Below, in pieces: positions 49,268 to 59,103 of a DNA stretch of 64,000 nt. Source of the DNA: Alphaproteobacteria bacterium. Its GTDB lineage: Bacteria > Pseudomonadota > Alphaproteobacteria > Rhizobiales > Methyloligellaceae. Position numbers and translations under genes: made by a program. The stretch's first letter is position 1. Every line of letters begins with the position of its first letter. Below the pieces are notes generated by a model. The model ran no database searches and was not told the DNA's origin. It saw nothing but the letters and a program-made list of their open reading frames with translations. Location: the NCBI GenBank assembly GCA_016869535.1, contig VGDX01000001.1, forward strand, positions 62,001 to 126,000, given 5' to 3'.

Positions 49268-50137
49268 ATGTCGGCGGGCGGCCAGAAGGCAAGATTGGGA
49301 AGGGGACTAGCATCGCTGATCGGCGATGGCCTCGAGGACGGCACGCTCGGCCTCCACGAGGAACAGCGGACCATCCCGTTAGCGGCGCTGAAACAAGGGC
49401 GTTTCAATCCCCGGCGAAATTTCCCGGAGGAACAGCTCGAAGAACTCGCCGCGTCGATCCGTGAGCGAGGTTTGGTACAGCCGATCGTGGTACGGCCCGT
49501 CGCCGGCGAAACGCGCGCCTATGAGGTCGTTGCCGGTGAGCGCCGCTGGCGCGCGGCACAGCTCGCCAATCTTCACGAAGTGCCGGTCGTAGTCCGCGCC
49601 CTCAGCGATCATGAGGCTGTCGAGATCGCCATCATCGAGAACGTTCAACGCGAGGACCTGAACGCCATCGAGGAGGGCGAGGGCTACAAGCTGCTCATGG
49701 ATGGGCACGGTTACAAACAGGAAGATCTCGCCAAGGTCATCGGCAAGAGCCGCAGCCATCTGGCCAACATTTTACGTCTCTTGAAGTTGCCTGAAAGTGT
49801 CCAGGAACTCGTTCGCACAGGCGCGCTGAGCGCAGGTCACGCGCGGGCGCTGATCGGCCATCATGAGGCGGCCGCGCTTGCCACGCGCATCGTCAATCTT
49901 GGCTTGAGCGTGCGTCAGGCGGAGGCGCTGACGCAAAAGGAAAACGGCAAAGCCAGACAACAGAAGCGCAAAGTCAAGGACGCCGATACCAAGGCTGCCG
50001 AAGCTGAGCTCAGCGAGGTGCTCGGTCTTGGCGTCGAAATTCGGCCTGGGCGCGGTGAAAAGGGCGAGCTGCGTATCCGTTATACGAGCTTTGACCAGCT
50101 CGAGGACGTTCGCGCGCGGCTCATGCGCCGCCGCTAA
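49268..50137 (+). CDS. parB: chromosome partitioning protein ParB
   Basis: parS-binding CTPase. 289 residues from ATG 49268 (AAGGAG upstream). KARLGRGLASLIGD is the ParA-contacting N-terminus; QPIVVRPVAG, YEVVAGERRWRAAQLA (CTP-binding GERR box) and ENVQREDLNAIEEG form the N-domain; the HTH lies around GYKQEDLAKVIGKSRSHLANILRLL (shown in part: DLAKVIGKSRSHLANIL); dimerisation domain at the end. Confidence 0.97.
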   Translation: MSAGGQKARLGRGLASLIGDGLEDGTLGLHEEQRTIPLAALKQGRFNPRRNFPEEQLEELAASIRERGLVQPIVVRPVAGETRAYEVVAGERRWRAAQLANLHEVPVVVRALSDHEAVEIAIIENVQREDLNAIEEGEGYKLLMDGHGYKQEDLAKVIGKSRSHLANILRLLKLPESVQELVRTGALSAGHARALIGHHEAAALATRIVNLGLSVRQAEALTQKENGKARQQKRKVKDADTKAAEAELSEVLGLGVEIRPGRGEKGELRIRYTSFDQLEDVRARLMRRR

Positions 50138-50139
50138 AA

Positions 50140-50715
50140 TCAGCTGTTCAGAAATTCTTCGGCGCGGAACAGAGATTTGAAGGGGACTCCGGCCTTCGCG
50201 TAAAGCTCGGCCGCGCCTTCGCCCCGATCGAGGATCGATAGAACAAGCACGACAGTGGCGCCGGCGTCCCGCACCGCGGTCACCGCATCCAGGGAAGAGC
50301 CGCCTGTGGTGGTGACATCCTCCAAAATGACCACGGGTCTGCCTGTGATGTCGGCGCCGTCGACGCGCTTCTTGGTGCCGTGGTCTTTGACCGTCTTGCG
50401 CACGAAAAAACCGGAGAGGTAACGTCCAAAATCAGGGCTGCGCATGGCGACCGGGGCAATCAAAGGGACCGCTCCCATCTCGATCCCGCCGACGCAATCG
50501 GCCTTAACCTCCTGAAGTTCTTGCAAGATGAGCTCAGCGAGCAGGGCGGCGCCTTCCGGATCGAGCATCGCCGGCTTCATGTCAAAGTAGTAGTCGCTCT
50601 CCTTGCCAGAGGCGAGCACGATGCGTCCGCGCCTGAAGGCGCGCTGCTTCAGGATGTCGAACAGTCTGTTACGGAGCTCGTGCGGTCGTTTGGGCTGATC
50701 CATGATGTCATGCAT
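50140..50715 (-). CDS. pyrE: orotate phosphoribosyltransferase
   Basis: Converts orotate and PRPP to OMP in pyrimidine synthesis. 191 residues; PRPP motif VVILEDVTTTGGSSLDAV, ASGKESDYYFD (orotate site) and GGIEMGAVPL. The start may be ATG 50715 or 50703; no clear ribosome site distinguishes them. Its stop lies two bases from the convergent parB stop. Its place between parB and holA is less usual than the core order parB-holA. Confidence 0.94.
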   Translation of the reverse strand: MHDIMDQPKRPHELRNRLFDILKQRAFRRGRIVLASGKESDYYFDMKPAMLDPEGAALLAELILQELQEVKADCVGGIEMGAVPLIAPVAMRSPDFGRYLSGFFVRKTVKDHGTKKRVDGADITGRPVVILEDVTTTGGSSLDAVTAVRDAGATVVLVLSILDRGEGAAELYAKAGVPFKSLFRAEEFLNS

Positions 50716-50734
50716 ACAATGCCGTGGCGCGTGG

Positions 50735-51742
50735 TCAAATCCTCGACGCGAGCGTGAGCAGGAGCCGTTCGGCAAAAGAGGCTTCGAGATCAGGCGCCCG
50801 GCGTGAGCGCCTGGTCGCCTCCTGGATCAGGGGAAGGGCCTGCGCGAGACGGCCTGCACCCCATTTCTTGCAATGGGCCAGAAACTGGGGCTCACGTTTA
50901 TAATGCGGCTTGGGCCTCAGCGCCTTCAGGGCCTGTTCCAGGTTGACTCCGCCGGCTTGAGCCGCCGCCACGCGATGTAACTGAGTGAAGTGCCGCCCAA
51001 GCGCGGCTAGGGCTGCACCACGATCCGTGCCCGAAGCCGCCAGCCGTTGAAGCTCGCGCAAGGCCTGAACCGAATTGCCGCTGCTTGCGGCATAGACGAA
51101 ATTCTCCAGAGCGATTTCACCGGCGTCACCTACCACCGCTTCGATATCGTCGAGGCTCACACTGGTCTCGCCGCGTGCGTAGAGCGCAAGCTTGCTCACT
51201 TCCGAGCGCGACATGGCCTGGTCGGCGCCGAGCCGAGTCATCAAATAATTTCGTGTCTCGCTATCGATGCTGAGCCCTGCCTCGGCGAGTTCGGCATCGA
51301 TAAGACCGGCAAGCGTTCGGTCGTCGCTATAGCAGGGAAGCGCAGCAGCGATCGGGCTGCCCTCGAACAATTTACGCAAGGCTGAGTCCGGCCTGAGATT
51401 GCCGGCTTCGACCACGAGAGCACTGTCGTTCAAAGTCGGCAGTAACGATTTGAGGGACGGCACGTCGAGCCTGGCGCCGGCGGCAATTCGCACCACCTTT
51501 TTATCTGCGAACATGGGAAGTGTTTGCAGCTCTACCGCCAGTCGCGCCGGATCCTCGGCAAGATCGCGGTCGTCGAGACGAATGATTTCGGTCTTGCCGG
51601 ACTGGCCAGCGAAGATGCCGGCAAGGATGTTGGCGCGCTCCGACACCAAACCCGCATCAGGGCCATAGATAAGCGCGGCACGAAATTTAGGGTCGGGAGA
51701 TTTCAGGAAGCCGGCGACGGCTGATGCTTTAAAGGCAACCAT
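50735..51742 (-). CDS. holA: DNA polymerase III delta subunit
   Basis: Clamp-loader subunit that opens the beta sliding clamp. 335 residues; ALIYGPDAGLVSERAN at the start and FEGSPIAAALPCYSDD, LGADQAMSRSEVSKLALY and ALAALGRHFTQLHRV fit alphaproteobacterial HolA (no true P-loop). Follows lptE in the leuS-lptE-holA order standard for this class. Confidence 0.93.
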   Translation of the reverse strand: MVAFKASAVAGFLKSPDPKFRAALIYGPDAGLVSERANILAGIFAGQSGKTEIIRLDDRDLAEDPARLAVELQTLPMFADKKVVRIAAGARLDVPSLKSLLPTLNDSALVVEAGNLRPDSALRKLFEGSPIAAALPCYSDDRTLAGLIDAELAEAGLSIDSETRNYLMTRLGADQAMSRSEVSKLALYARGETSVSLDDIEAVVGDAGEIALENFVYAASSGNSVQALRELQRLAASGTDRGAALAALGRHFTQLHRVAAAQAGGVNLEQALKALRPKPHYKREPQFLAHCKKWGAGRLAQALPLIQEATRRSRRAPDLEASFAERLLLTLASRI

Positions 51743-51781
51743 AACGGTAAGGCAGGATGTCGACGGTGAGAAAAAGACGAA

Positions 51782-52303
51782 TTACGCGGCGCTGTTGAGG
51801 ACTGCAGCGATCTGGGTCTTGATGCTTTCGGAGACCGTGCGAGCTGCCCGGTTCTCGGCGTCGTAACGGGCGCGCACATTGGCGAAGATTTCCTCGAAGC
51901 GCTCATAGGGAGCGCGAGAAATCGCATTGCCCTTGTAGATGATCTGCCCGTTATTCAGATCCACGATTTTGTAAGTCGCCGTAAGCTCGAAGACTTGCCC
52001 CTTCGCATCGCCGGTAAGCCGCACCAATTGATCGATCACGCGTTCCTTAACGGTGATATCGAGCTTGTACCGCATGGGGCCGGGATAACCTCCGCCGGTG
52101 TTGGCGAAGATCAGTTCGTTGCGGACCTTCTGTCCGACGCGCCCGGGGATCGGCGTCACCTCGACGGTCTTCATGACCTCCGGGAGCCTGGCACCGCCTA
52201 CGGTGGCGCCACCATACATCGGCTGTATGCCACAGGAGGCCAGGCCGAACGCCAAGGCGCCGGCCAGAACCGCGGCAATCAGGGCAGGGCTACGCCACCA
52301 CAT
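51782..52303 (-). CDS. lptE: LPS-assembly lipoprotein LptE
   Basis: Outer-membrane lipoprotein that plugs LptD in LPS export. 173 residues; signal peptide with lipobox GLASC at about residues 20-24, then GIQPMYGG, typical of the alphaproteobacterial LptE/RlpB group, and a C-terminal [14 protein letters not shown]. Overlaps the end of leuS by 14 bp. Confidence 0.88.
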   Translation of the reverse strand: MWWRSPALIAAVLAGALAFGLASCGIQPMYGGATVGGARLPEVMKTVEVTPIPGRVGQKVRNELIFANTGGGYPGPMRYKLDITVKERVIDQLVRLTGDAKGQVFELTATYKIVDLNNGQIIYKGNAISRAPYERFEEIFANVRARYDAENRAARTVSESIKTQIAAVLNSAA

Positions 52304-54890
52304 TGACGATCCTCTGCGGCACGACCACGACCTTCTTGATTTTGCGTCCCCCTATGGCGCGTACGACATTGTCGAGCTTTAACGCCGCTGCTTCAATATC
52401 TTCCTTCGCGGCGTCTCGCGCAATCGTCAATTCGTCCCGTCTTTTACCGTTTACCTGGACGGCAATCGTCACCGTATCCTCCTGCAAAAGGGCCTTTTCC
52501 GGTGCCGGCCAAGGCTCCTCGGCGACTAGTGTAGTATGCCCCAGCATGGCCCAGGATTCCTCGGCAAGATGGGGCATCATCGGGGCGCTTATACGGACGA
52601 GCAGCTCGGCGGCCTCTCGCAGAGCATAGCGCATATCCTCAGAGGGTTGTAGGCCAGAAGTCTGCAATCCTGCCGAGAGGGCATTGGCAAGCTCATAGAT
52701 CTGGGCGACGGCCGTGTTGAAGCGGAGCTTTTCGAGGGCCGTCGTAACATTGGCAACGGCTCGATGGGAGGCGCGGCGTAGCGATTCGGCCTCAGGACCG
52801 AATCCGCCAGGCTTAGCGGCTTCCTTTGGCGCCCTGGCGTCCACCTCACCGATAAGACGCCAGAAGCGCTGCAGAAATCGGTGAGCGCCGTCGACACCCG
52901 CTTCAGTCCACTCGATGTCCCGCTCTGGCGGTGTGTCGGACAGCATGAACCAACGCGCCGTATCGGCTCCGTAAGCCTGGATGATGTCGTCGGGATCGAC
53001 GACATTTTTCTTCGATTTCGACATCGACTCGACGCTTCCGACACTGACCGGTTCGCCGGTCTTCGCATGCATCGCCTTGCCTTCGCGGCGGGTCACCTCT
53101 TCAGGCAAGAGCCATTTGCCTTGCGAGTCTTTATAGGTCTCATGCGTGACCATGCCTTGGGTGAACAGGCCGCCGAACGGTTCGTCGACGGACACGTGTC
53201 CGGTCTTGTGCATGGCGCGGGTGAAGAAGCGCGCATAAAGCAGATGAAGGATCGCATGCTCCACGCCGCCGATATATTGATCGACGGGGAGCCAGTAGCC
53301 GACGGCATTCGAGTCGGTCGGTTCGTTCGCATGCGGCGAGCAGAATCGGGCGAAGTACCAGGACGAGTCTACGAAGGTGTCCATGGTATCGGTCTCGCGT
53401 GTCGCCGGTCCGCCGCAGGTTGGACAAGCGACATGCTTCCAGGTGGGATGCCGGTCGAGCGGATTGCCGGGGACGTCGAAGCTAACATCGTCAGGGAGCC
53501 TCACTGGCAAATCCTTCTCCGGCACGGGCACCATGCCGCATTTTTCGCAGTGGATCATGGGAATGGGACAGCCCCAATAACGCTGCCGCGAAATGCCCCA
53601 ATCACGCAGGCGGTATTCCGTTTTCCGCACGCCTTGCGGCCGTCCATTGACCTTCTTCTTGGCGAGATACTCGGCCATAGCCTGCTTGGCAGCCTCGACA
53701 CCGAGCCAATCGAGAAAGCTTGAATTGAAGAGCGTTCCTCCGCCGGTATAGGCCTCTCCGCCGATGGTGAAAGCTTTGGGATCCGCATCCGGTGGCAGAA
53801 CCACCGGCAGGACGGGCAGGCCATAGGCTCGGGCAAATTCGAGGTCGCGCTGATCGTGCGCGGGGCAGCCGAAGATCGCGCCAGTGCCGTATTCCATGAC
53901 GATGAAATTGGCGATGTAAACCGGAAGTGTCGCGTCATTGATGGTCGGATGGGCGACACGAACGCCGGTGTCGAAACCCTTCTTCTCCTGCGTCTCGATC
54001 TCTGCGGCACTTGTGCCGTGATGATGGCACTCGGCGATAAAGGCGGCTGCCGCCGGATTTTTTTCCGCAACTGCTTTGGCCAATGGATGGTCCGGTGCAA
54101 TCGCCATGAAACTCGCCCCGAACAGAGTGTCGGGTCGTGTGGTGAATACTTCGATGACGTCGTGATCTCGCGGAGCGGAGATGGTCTCGAAGCGGATGGT
54201 CAGTCCTTCCGATCGGCCGATCCAGTTCGCCTGCATCAGCTTGACCTTATCAGGCCAACGCTCGAGACCGTTCAACGCATCGAGCAGATCCTGGGCGTAA
54301 TCAGTGATCTTGAACACCCATTCGGGCTGCTCGCGCTGCTCAATGAGCGCACCGGAACGCCAGCCGCGGCCGTCGATCACCTGCTCGTTGGCGAGAACCG
54401 TTTGGTCAACCGGGTCCCAGTTCACCTTCCTTGTCTTGCGGTCGACCAGTCCTGCCTTGAAGAGGTCGAGGAACAGCTTCTGCTGCTGGTGGTAGTAGTC
54501 GAGGTCGCAGGTGGCGATCTCGCGTGACCAATCAATGGAAAGCCCCATGCTCTTCAATTGGCCGCGCATGGTTGCGATGTTGTCGTAGGTCCATTTTGCG
54601 GGATGGATTCCACGCTCGATGGCGGCGTTTTCAGCCGGCAATCCGAACGCATCCCAGCCCATAGGATGCAGCACGTTGTGGCCCTTGGCCCGCATATAGC
54701 GGGCAACCACGTCGCCCATGGTGTAGTTGCGGACATGGCCCATATGGATGCGCCCGGAAGGGTAAGGGAACATCTCAAGAACATAGTATTTCGGGCGCGG
54801 GTCATCCTCGGCGGCCTGGAAGAGACCCTGCCTCTCCCAGACATCCTGCCAATGCTTCTCACGCTTCGGCGCGTCGTAGCGTTCCGCCAT
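52290..54890 (-). CDS. leuS: leucyl-tRNA synthetase
   Basis: Charges tRNA-Leu. 866 residues; HIGH-type motif [17 protein letters not shown], editing domain with [12 protein letters not shown] and DTGVRVAHP, zinc-like knuckle [22 protein letters not shown] motif as [13 protein letters not shown]. First gene of the leuS-lptE-holA-pyrE unit; divergent from yggS across 98 bp. Confidence 0.97.
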   Translation of the reverse strand: MAERYDAPKREKHWQDVWERQGLFQAAEDDPRPKYYVLEMFPYPSGRIHMGHVRNYTMGDVVARYMRAKGHNVLHPMGWDAFGLPAENAAIERGIHPAKWTYDNIATMRGQLKSMGLSIDWSREIATCDLDYYHQQQKLFLDLFKAGLVDRKTRKVNWDPVDQTVLANEQVIDGRGWRSGALIEQREQPEWVFKITDYAQDLLDALNGLERWPDKVKLMQANWIGRSEGLTIRFETISAPRDHDVIEVFTTRPDTLFGASFMAIAPDHPLAKAVAEKNPAAAAFIAECHHHGTSAAEIETQEKKGFDTGVRVAHPTINDATLPVYIANFIVMEYGTGAIFGCPAHDQRDLEFARAYGLPVLPVVLPPDADPKAFTIGGEAYTGGGTLFNSSFLDWLGVEAAKQAMAEYLAKKKVNGRPQGVRKTEYRLRDWGISRQRYWGCPIPMIHCEKCGMVPVPEKDLPVRLPDDVSFDVPGNPLDRHPTWKHVACPTCGGPATRETDTMDTFVDSSWYFARFCSPHANEPTDSNAVGYWLPVDQYIGGVEHAILHLLYARFFTRAMHKTGHVSVDEPFGGLFTQGMVTHETYKDSQGKWLLPEEVTRREGKAMHAKTGEPVSVGSVESMSKSKKNVVDPDDIIQAYGADTARWFMLSDTPPERDIEWTEAGVDGAHRFLQRFWRLIGEVDARAPKEAAKPGGFGPEAESLRRASHRAVANVTTALEKLRFNTAVAQIYELANALSAGLQTSGLQPSEDMRYALREAAELLVRISAPMMPHLAEESWAMLGHTTLVAEEPWPAPEKALLQEDTVTIAVQVNGKRRDELTIARDAAKEDIEAAALKLDNVVRAIGGRKIKKVVVVPQRIVNVVA

Positions 54891-54988
54891 GCTTCTTGTC
54901 TGTCAGTTGAAGCCGCCAGCGCGGCAATCGGTGCAAATGCGGTAACCGCCAAGTTACGCTCTGTCGAGAGGCTTGCTAGACAGCGATT

Positions 54989-55654
54989 ATGGAAAGGGTT
55001 TCAAAGCAACTGCTCAACGTGCAGCAAGAGATCACTGCCGCTGCCGCCGCAATAGGCCGTGCCTCCGATTCTGTGCGTCTCGTGGCCGTAACCAAAACCG
55101 TGCCAGCATCGGTCATCGAGGAAGCCCTTGAAGCCGGGCAACGCATCTTCGGCGAAAACCGCGTACAGGAGGCCCAAGCCAAATGGCCGGTGTTGAAGGA
55201 GCGTTATCCTGATGTTGAGCTTCACCTGGTTGGGCCTTTGCAATCGAACAAGGCACGCGAGGCCGTTGCGCTATTCGATGTGATCGAGACCGTCGACAGG
55301 CCCAAGATTGCGCGCATACTTGCCGAAGAGATGACGCGCCAAGGCAAGCATCCGCGCCTCTTCGTGCAGGTTAATACCGGTGAAGAGCCACAAAAGGCTG
55401 GCATTGCCCCGGACGAGACTGAGGACTTTATCGTGCTTTGCCGCGATACTTATAAACTCACGATAGACGGGTTGATGTGCATTCCGCCGCTCGACGAAGA
55501 GCCGGCTATGCACTTTGCACGGCTGGCCAAACTCGCCGAGCAACTCGGCATAAATGATCTGAGCATGGGCATGAGCACCGACTTCGCACGAGCCGTACAA
55601 TTCGGCGCGACCTATGTGCGCGTGGGCACCGCTATTTTCGGGGCACGTGCCTAG
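54989..55654 (+). CDS. yggS: PLP homeostasis protein (YggS/PROSC family)
   Basis: Pyridoxal-phosphate-binding TIM-barrel protein without known catalytic activity that keeps PLP and amino/keto acid pools balanced. 221 residues; LVAVTKTVPASVIEEAL carries the PLP lysine, FGENRVQEAQAKW and HLVGPLQSNKAREAV follow; GMSTDFARAVQFGATYVRVG binds the phosphate. Stop shares a CTAG with the convergent L,D-transpeptidase gene. Confidence 0.95.
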   Translation: MERVSKQLLNVQQEITAAAAAIGRASDSVRLVAVTKTVPASVIEEALEAGQRIFGENRVQEAQAKWPVLKERYPDVELHLVGPLQSNKAREAVALFDVIETVDRPKIARILAEEMTRQGKHPRLFVQVNTGEEPQKAGIAPDETEDFIVLCRDTYKLTIDGLMCIPPLDEEPAMHFARLAKLAEQLGINDLSMGMSTDFARAVQFGATYVRVGTAIFGARA

Positions 55655-56184
55655 CGCGTCACAACAATCGATGAGGCGGAACGAATCTGCGCGAGCAAAG
55701 CTTGCAGGTCGCGGTTCGCTAACCCGATGCAGCCCGCCGTCGGCCGATATCCTGGGCGCGCCAGATGCACGAAAATGGCGCTACCCTTCCCTTTCACGAG
55801 AGGCCGGTCGTTATATCCAAGTACCAATACGAGATCGTAGAGATGGTCGATGCGTTGCAGACGGTCGGCGTTGCTTCCCGGTGTTAGCTTGACTAGCCGA
55901 TTGTAATTGCGGTCGGCGGAATCCTCGCACCACCCGTCACGACCGCTTATCGCGCGGGTTGGAAGCAGACTACGTGGACGAAGGATGCGATCGGCGCGAT
56001 AAAGCACTAAACGTATGGGAAAACGGCCGAGCGGCGTGCCCCCGTCGCCTTCGCGTTTCAAGGCGACTATACCCGACCGCCCGAGCGCCACGCGCTTCAC
56101 ACCGTGGGCCAGGACCATCAAACCTTGACTGGGTCGTCCCGGAGCGGGTCTGATCACGATGGGTAACGAGCGCGTAACCCGCAT
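55651..56184 (-). CDS. YkuD-type L,D-transpeptidase catalytic domain protein
   Basis: 177 residues. The catalytic block HLARPGYRPTAGCIGL (His and Cys) and the upstream GDGGTPLGRFPI are typical of the YkuD fold, which forms 3-3 peptidoglycan cross-links or attaches lipoproteins. No convincing signal peptide (the N-terminus, MRVTRSLPIVIRPAPGRPSQ, is basic and not hydrophobic), which is odd for a periplasmic enzyme but common in this short rhizobial subgroup. Transcribed away from the response regulator gene. Confidence 0.85.
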   Translation of the reverse strand: MRVTRSLPIVIRPAPGRPSQGLMVLAHGVKRVALGRSGIVALKREGDGGTPLGRFPIRLVLYRADRILRPRSLLPTRAISGRDGWCEDSADRNYNRLVKLTPGSNADRLQRIDHLYDLVLVLGYNDRPLVKGKGSAIFVHLARPGYRPTAGCIGLANRDLQALLAQIRSASSIVVTR

Positions 56185-56275
56185 GGCCTTCTAACCTTTT
56201 TGCCCTGTTACAGGCTTGTCCGAGGGGCGCGCCATGCTTACAACTCCTCACCGGCTAAGCAAGCCAAAGGCGGTT

Positions 56276-56962
56276 ATGAGCAACGCGCGCAAGATCCTGA
56301 TCGTCGACGATGACGACGAGCTCCGCGAGTCACTGAGCGAGCAGCTTTCTCTGCATGAGGAATTCGATGTGGCGCTGGCGGCGAATGCATCCGACGGACT
56401 GAAGCAAGCGAGAAGCGGCCATATCGATCTTGTGTTGTTGGATGTGGGCCTTCCCGATCTCGACGGACGCGAAGCCTGCAAGCTGCTTAGGCGCGGAGGT
56501 TTCAAAGGTCCCATCATAATGCTCACGGCACAAACCTCCGAGGCCGACACAATTCTTGGGCTTGAGTCCGGAGCCAACGATTACGTCACCAAACCTTTCC
56601 GTCTCGGCGTCTTGCTCGCGCGCATCCGCGCCCAGCTTCGGCAACACGAGCAAAGCGAGGACGCGGTATTCACCATTGGACCATACACGTTCAAACCGGC
56701 GTCCAAACTTCTCGTCAAAGACAATGGCGGCAAGATCAGGCTAACCGAGAAGGAGACGTCGATTCTGAAATATCTCTATCGCGCGGGGGAGCGAGTCGTG
56801 ACCCGCGACGTTCTGCTCCACGAGGTTTGGGGTTACAATGCCGGCGTCACCACGCACACGCTCGAAACCCACATCTATCGCCTGCGTCAGAAAATCGAGA
56901 AGGATCCCACGCAGGCCGAACTGCTCATCACCGAAACGGGCGGTTACAAGCTGGTTCCGTAG
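56276..56962 (+). CDS. cenR: OmpR-type response regulator, CenR-like
   Basis: 228 residues from ATG 56276 (MSNARKILIVDDDDELRES); upstream in-frame ATGs are less likely. Receiver domain with acidic pocket VDDDDE, phosphoacceptor VLLDVGLPDLDG, and ANDYVTKPFR (conserved Lys). C-terminal winged helix with TEKETSILKYLYRAG and THTLETHIYRLRQKI. The run of features matches the alphaproteobacterial envelope regulator CenR, from memory; the histidine kinase (CenK) is not nearby. Confidence 0.78.
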   Translation: MSNARKILIVDDDDELRESLSEQLSLHEEFDVALAANASDGLKQARSGHIDLVLLDVGLPDLDGREACKLLRRGGFKGPIIMLTAQTSEADTILGLESGANDYVTKPFRLGVLLARIRAQLRQHEQSEDAVFTIGPYTFKPASKLLVKDNGGKIRLTEKETSILKYLYRAGERVVTRDVLLHEVWGYNAGVTTHTLETHIYRLRQKIEKDPTQAELLITETGGYKLVP

Positions 56963-56964
56963 AT

Positions 56965-57786
56965 CTACTCAAGCACAAAGTCGGCAATGACGGGCACATG
57001 GTCGGAGGTGCGAGGCCAGTCGCGTGTCTCCTCCAGCACGGTCATTGATACGGCCGCTCCATCGAGGGCCGGTGTTGTCCAGATATGATCGAGCCGCCGG
57101 CCGCGGTTGGATGCGCGCCAATCGCGATTGCGGTAACTCCACCAGGTGAACAGCTTCTGATCGGCAGGGACATGCCGGCGCATCACGTCGACCCAGCGAT
57201 GCGAGGCTTGAACCGCTTCGAGCCGTTCAACTTCCGCCGGCGTGTGACTCACCACTTTGAGCAATTGTTTGTGCGACCAGACATCGGTCGGCAGCGGCGC
57301 AACGTTGAGATCGCCGACCATGATCATGCGGTTGGTGGACTTGCCACGCATGCCGCCATACCAGGTGCCGAGCGCCTCCAGAAAATCGAGCTTGTGCCGG
57401 AATTTAACATTGAGCGTGGGGTCGGGCAGATCGCCACCAGCAGGCACGTAGATGTTTTGCAGGATGAGCGGAGACCTGGTTGTGCTCGTGCCGTCGATAG
57501 CCACCGATAAATGACGAGCATGTCCCCGCCCGCAAATGTCGCGACGCTTCACCGAATTGAACGGTAGGCGTGAGAGGATGGCCACGCCGTGATAGCCCTT
57601 TTGTCCTGCCACGGCGATATGGGGAAAACCGAGCGCGCGAAGCGCAAGCTCGGGAAAGGTGCCGTCCTCGCATTTGATCTCCTGGAGGCAAAGAATGTCC
57701 GGCTGGGAAGCGCGTACGAAACGCTCGACAATATCGAGCCTGAGCCGAACCGAATTGATGTTCCAGGTGGCTAGACGAAAGCGCAT
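56965..57786 (-). CDS. xth: exodeoxyribonuclease III
   Basis: AP endonuclease/3'-5' exonuclease of base-excision repair. 273 residues from ATG 57786 (MRFRLATWNINSVRLR). Catalytic LQEIKCEDG, GDLNVAP, and the closing RLDHIW and TSDHVPV (catalytic His) are all present. Stop three bases from the convergent cenR-like stop. Confidence 0.96.
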   Translation of the reverse strand: MRFRLATWNINSVRLRLDIVERFVRASQPDILCLQEIKCEDGTFPELALRALGFPHIAVAGQKGYHGVAILSRLPFNSVKRRDICGRGHARHLSVAIDGTSTTRSPLILQNIYVPAGGDLPDPTLNVKFRHKLDFLEALGTWYGGMRGKSTNRMIMVGDLNVAPLPTDVWSHKQLLKVVSHTPAEVERLEAVQASHRWVDVMRRHVPADQKLFTWWSYRNRDWRASNRGRRLDHIWTTPALDGAAVSMTVLEETRDWPRTSDHVPVIADFVLE

Positions 57787-58181
57787 ACGCGAGTTTAGGC
57801 AGGGAGCCGAGCCCGGCAAGGATTCATGCTGCCGCGCCGTTTGCTTTTCGAAACATTCAACAACCCATAAAGAAGGCGCCCAACCGCTGCGCGTGGTTGG
57901 GCGCCAGAAGCGCGTTTATTTTCGCGCGCGTGCCGGGAGGGAAGCCGGCACGAACGAACCACACCTTCGGCTAGACGGGGGGCACTACCGATGAAAAATG
58001 GTGCAGTTCGCTTCTAAGGCTGAGACATAAGTAGGTTTTAAGGCGATTTCAACGCCCTCCCGGAAAAATTTCAATAAAGCGTTAACCAGCCGGGCCCGGG
58101 CAGTTCAATGACTTGATTTTGAACACATTTCCAATTTGGCGAGGGCGGTTCCGATGCGCTTGTCCCGGCTCCATGTCTTGG
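57787..58181. other. intergenic region with two strong hairpins
   Basis: Between xth and lolA, both on the minus strand. Contains perfect inverted repeats at 57874-57904 (GGCGCCCAACC/GGTTGGGCGCC, 11-bp stem) and 57928-57951 (CGTGCCGG/CCGGCACG). The rest, including AT-rich 58010-58140, shows no ORF; the xth promoter should lie here. Confidence 0.6.
57874..57904 (-). terminator. candidate terminator downstream of lolA
   Basis: 11-bp perfect stem with 9-base loop; on the minus strand it is followed by TTCTTTATGGG, a weak U-tract. Would end the ftsK-lolA transcript before xth. Confidence 0.5.
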
Positions 58182-59009
58182 CTACCGGAAAGGCTGAAAC
58201 GAGTCCTTCGCAGTAAAGAAATCTACCGCGACCTTACGGCCGGAGACGACGTCGGCCACCGTGACCTTGGTGGTCAGACCCTGAGCGTCGGTAATCAACC
58301 ACTCCTTCAGTGCCAGATCAGGCTTGGTGTCGAAGGACAGCTTGATCCGGCCCGCGGCGTCACCGTCCTTGTCTTCCAGCGAGATGGAAAGCAATCCCTC
58401 CTGGCTTTCAACCCCGACGATACGGGCGTCACGCTCGAGGTCAACCGAGTCGACCAAGAGTAGGCGGAAAGGCGTCGATTTGATGGGGTATTTCTCGACC
58501 GTCTTCAGACCTGAATCTTCGATGGCGAGAGAATGGCCGTCGGCAACGATGCGCAGCGCGCTTGGAGGTGCATAGTCGAATCTGATCTTACCGGGTCTCT
58601 GCACGTAGAACCTCCCGGTCGAGTGCTTGTTGTTGGGGTCTACCTGCTCGAAACTTCCCTGCAGATTGGTGATGTCGTTGAAATAAGCGTTGATACGGTG
58701 GACGGCTTCGGTTTGCTTCTCGCCAATCAGAGGAGTAGGTGCCAGCGCGGCTTCGACGGCGGCTTCCCACCCCGCGCCCTCATCCGTGTTGGTTGATTCG
58801 ATCTCCTCCATTGGAGGTACGGTGTTTGCGTCATCCTCCTCGACCGTAGGACTAGGCTGACCTTCCGGTCCGGTGCCCTGGATTGGTTTGGTCGTAACCG
58901 TGCTTTTCCGCACCGTGGTTGCCGCCTCCTGGGAAGAGACGGGTCCCATCCCTAATCCAAGGGAGAGCAGCAAACCAAGAAATAGCGCGGCGGCTCTACG
59001 GCTGTTCAT
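58182..59009 (-). CDS. lolA: outer-membrane lipoprotein carrier LolA family protein
   Basis: Periplasmic chaperone carrying lipoproteins to the outer membrane. 275 residues from ATG 59009 (AGAGGGGG upstream). Signal peptide to about residue 26, then an unusual acidic linker of about 55 residues (TVEEDDANTVPPMEEIEST within it), then the LolA fold: INAYFNDITNLQGSFEQVD, GRFYVQRPGKIRFDY, LEDKDGDAAG. The linker makes it longer than E. coli LolA. Downstream of ftsK as in other Rhizobiales. Confidence 0.87.
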   Translation of the reverse strand: MNSRRAAALFLGLLLSLGLGMGPVSSQEAATTVRKSTVTTKPIQGTGPEGQPSPTVEEDDANTVPPMEEIESTNTDEGAGWEAAVEAALAPTPLIGEKQTEAVHRINAYFNDITNLQGSFEQVDPNNKHSTGRFYVQRPGKIRFDYAPPSALRIVADGHSLAIEDSGLKTVEKYPIKSTPFRLLLVDSVDLERDARIVGVESQEGLLSISLEDKDGDAAGRIKLSFDTKPDLALKEWLITDAQGLTTKVTVADVVSGRKVAVDFFTAKDSFQPFR

Positions 59010-59103
59010 TACCCCCTCTTTAGCCGTCGCGATGCGGCTTAGGACAGCATCAGTCGATAGACGATTGCGCCAAATCTGGTCAACTTCTTGGCGGCAGGCA
59101 AGC

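Noticed and set aside
53190-53201. GGACACGTGTCC palindrome in leuS as a parS site
   Set aside because: Shares only the CACGTG core; flanks do not match the GTTYCACGTGRAAC pattern.
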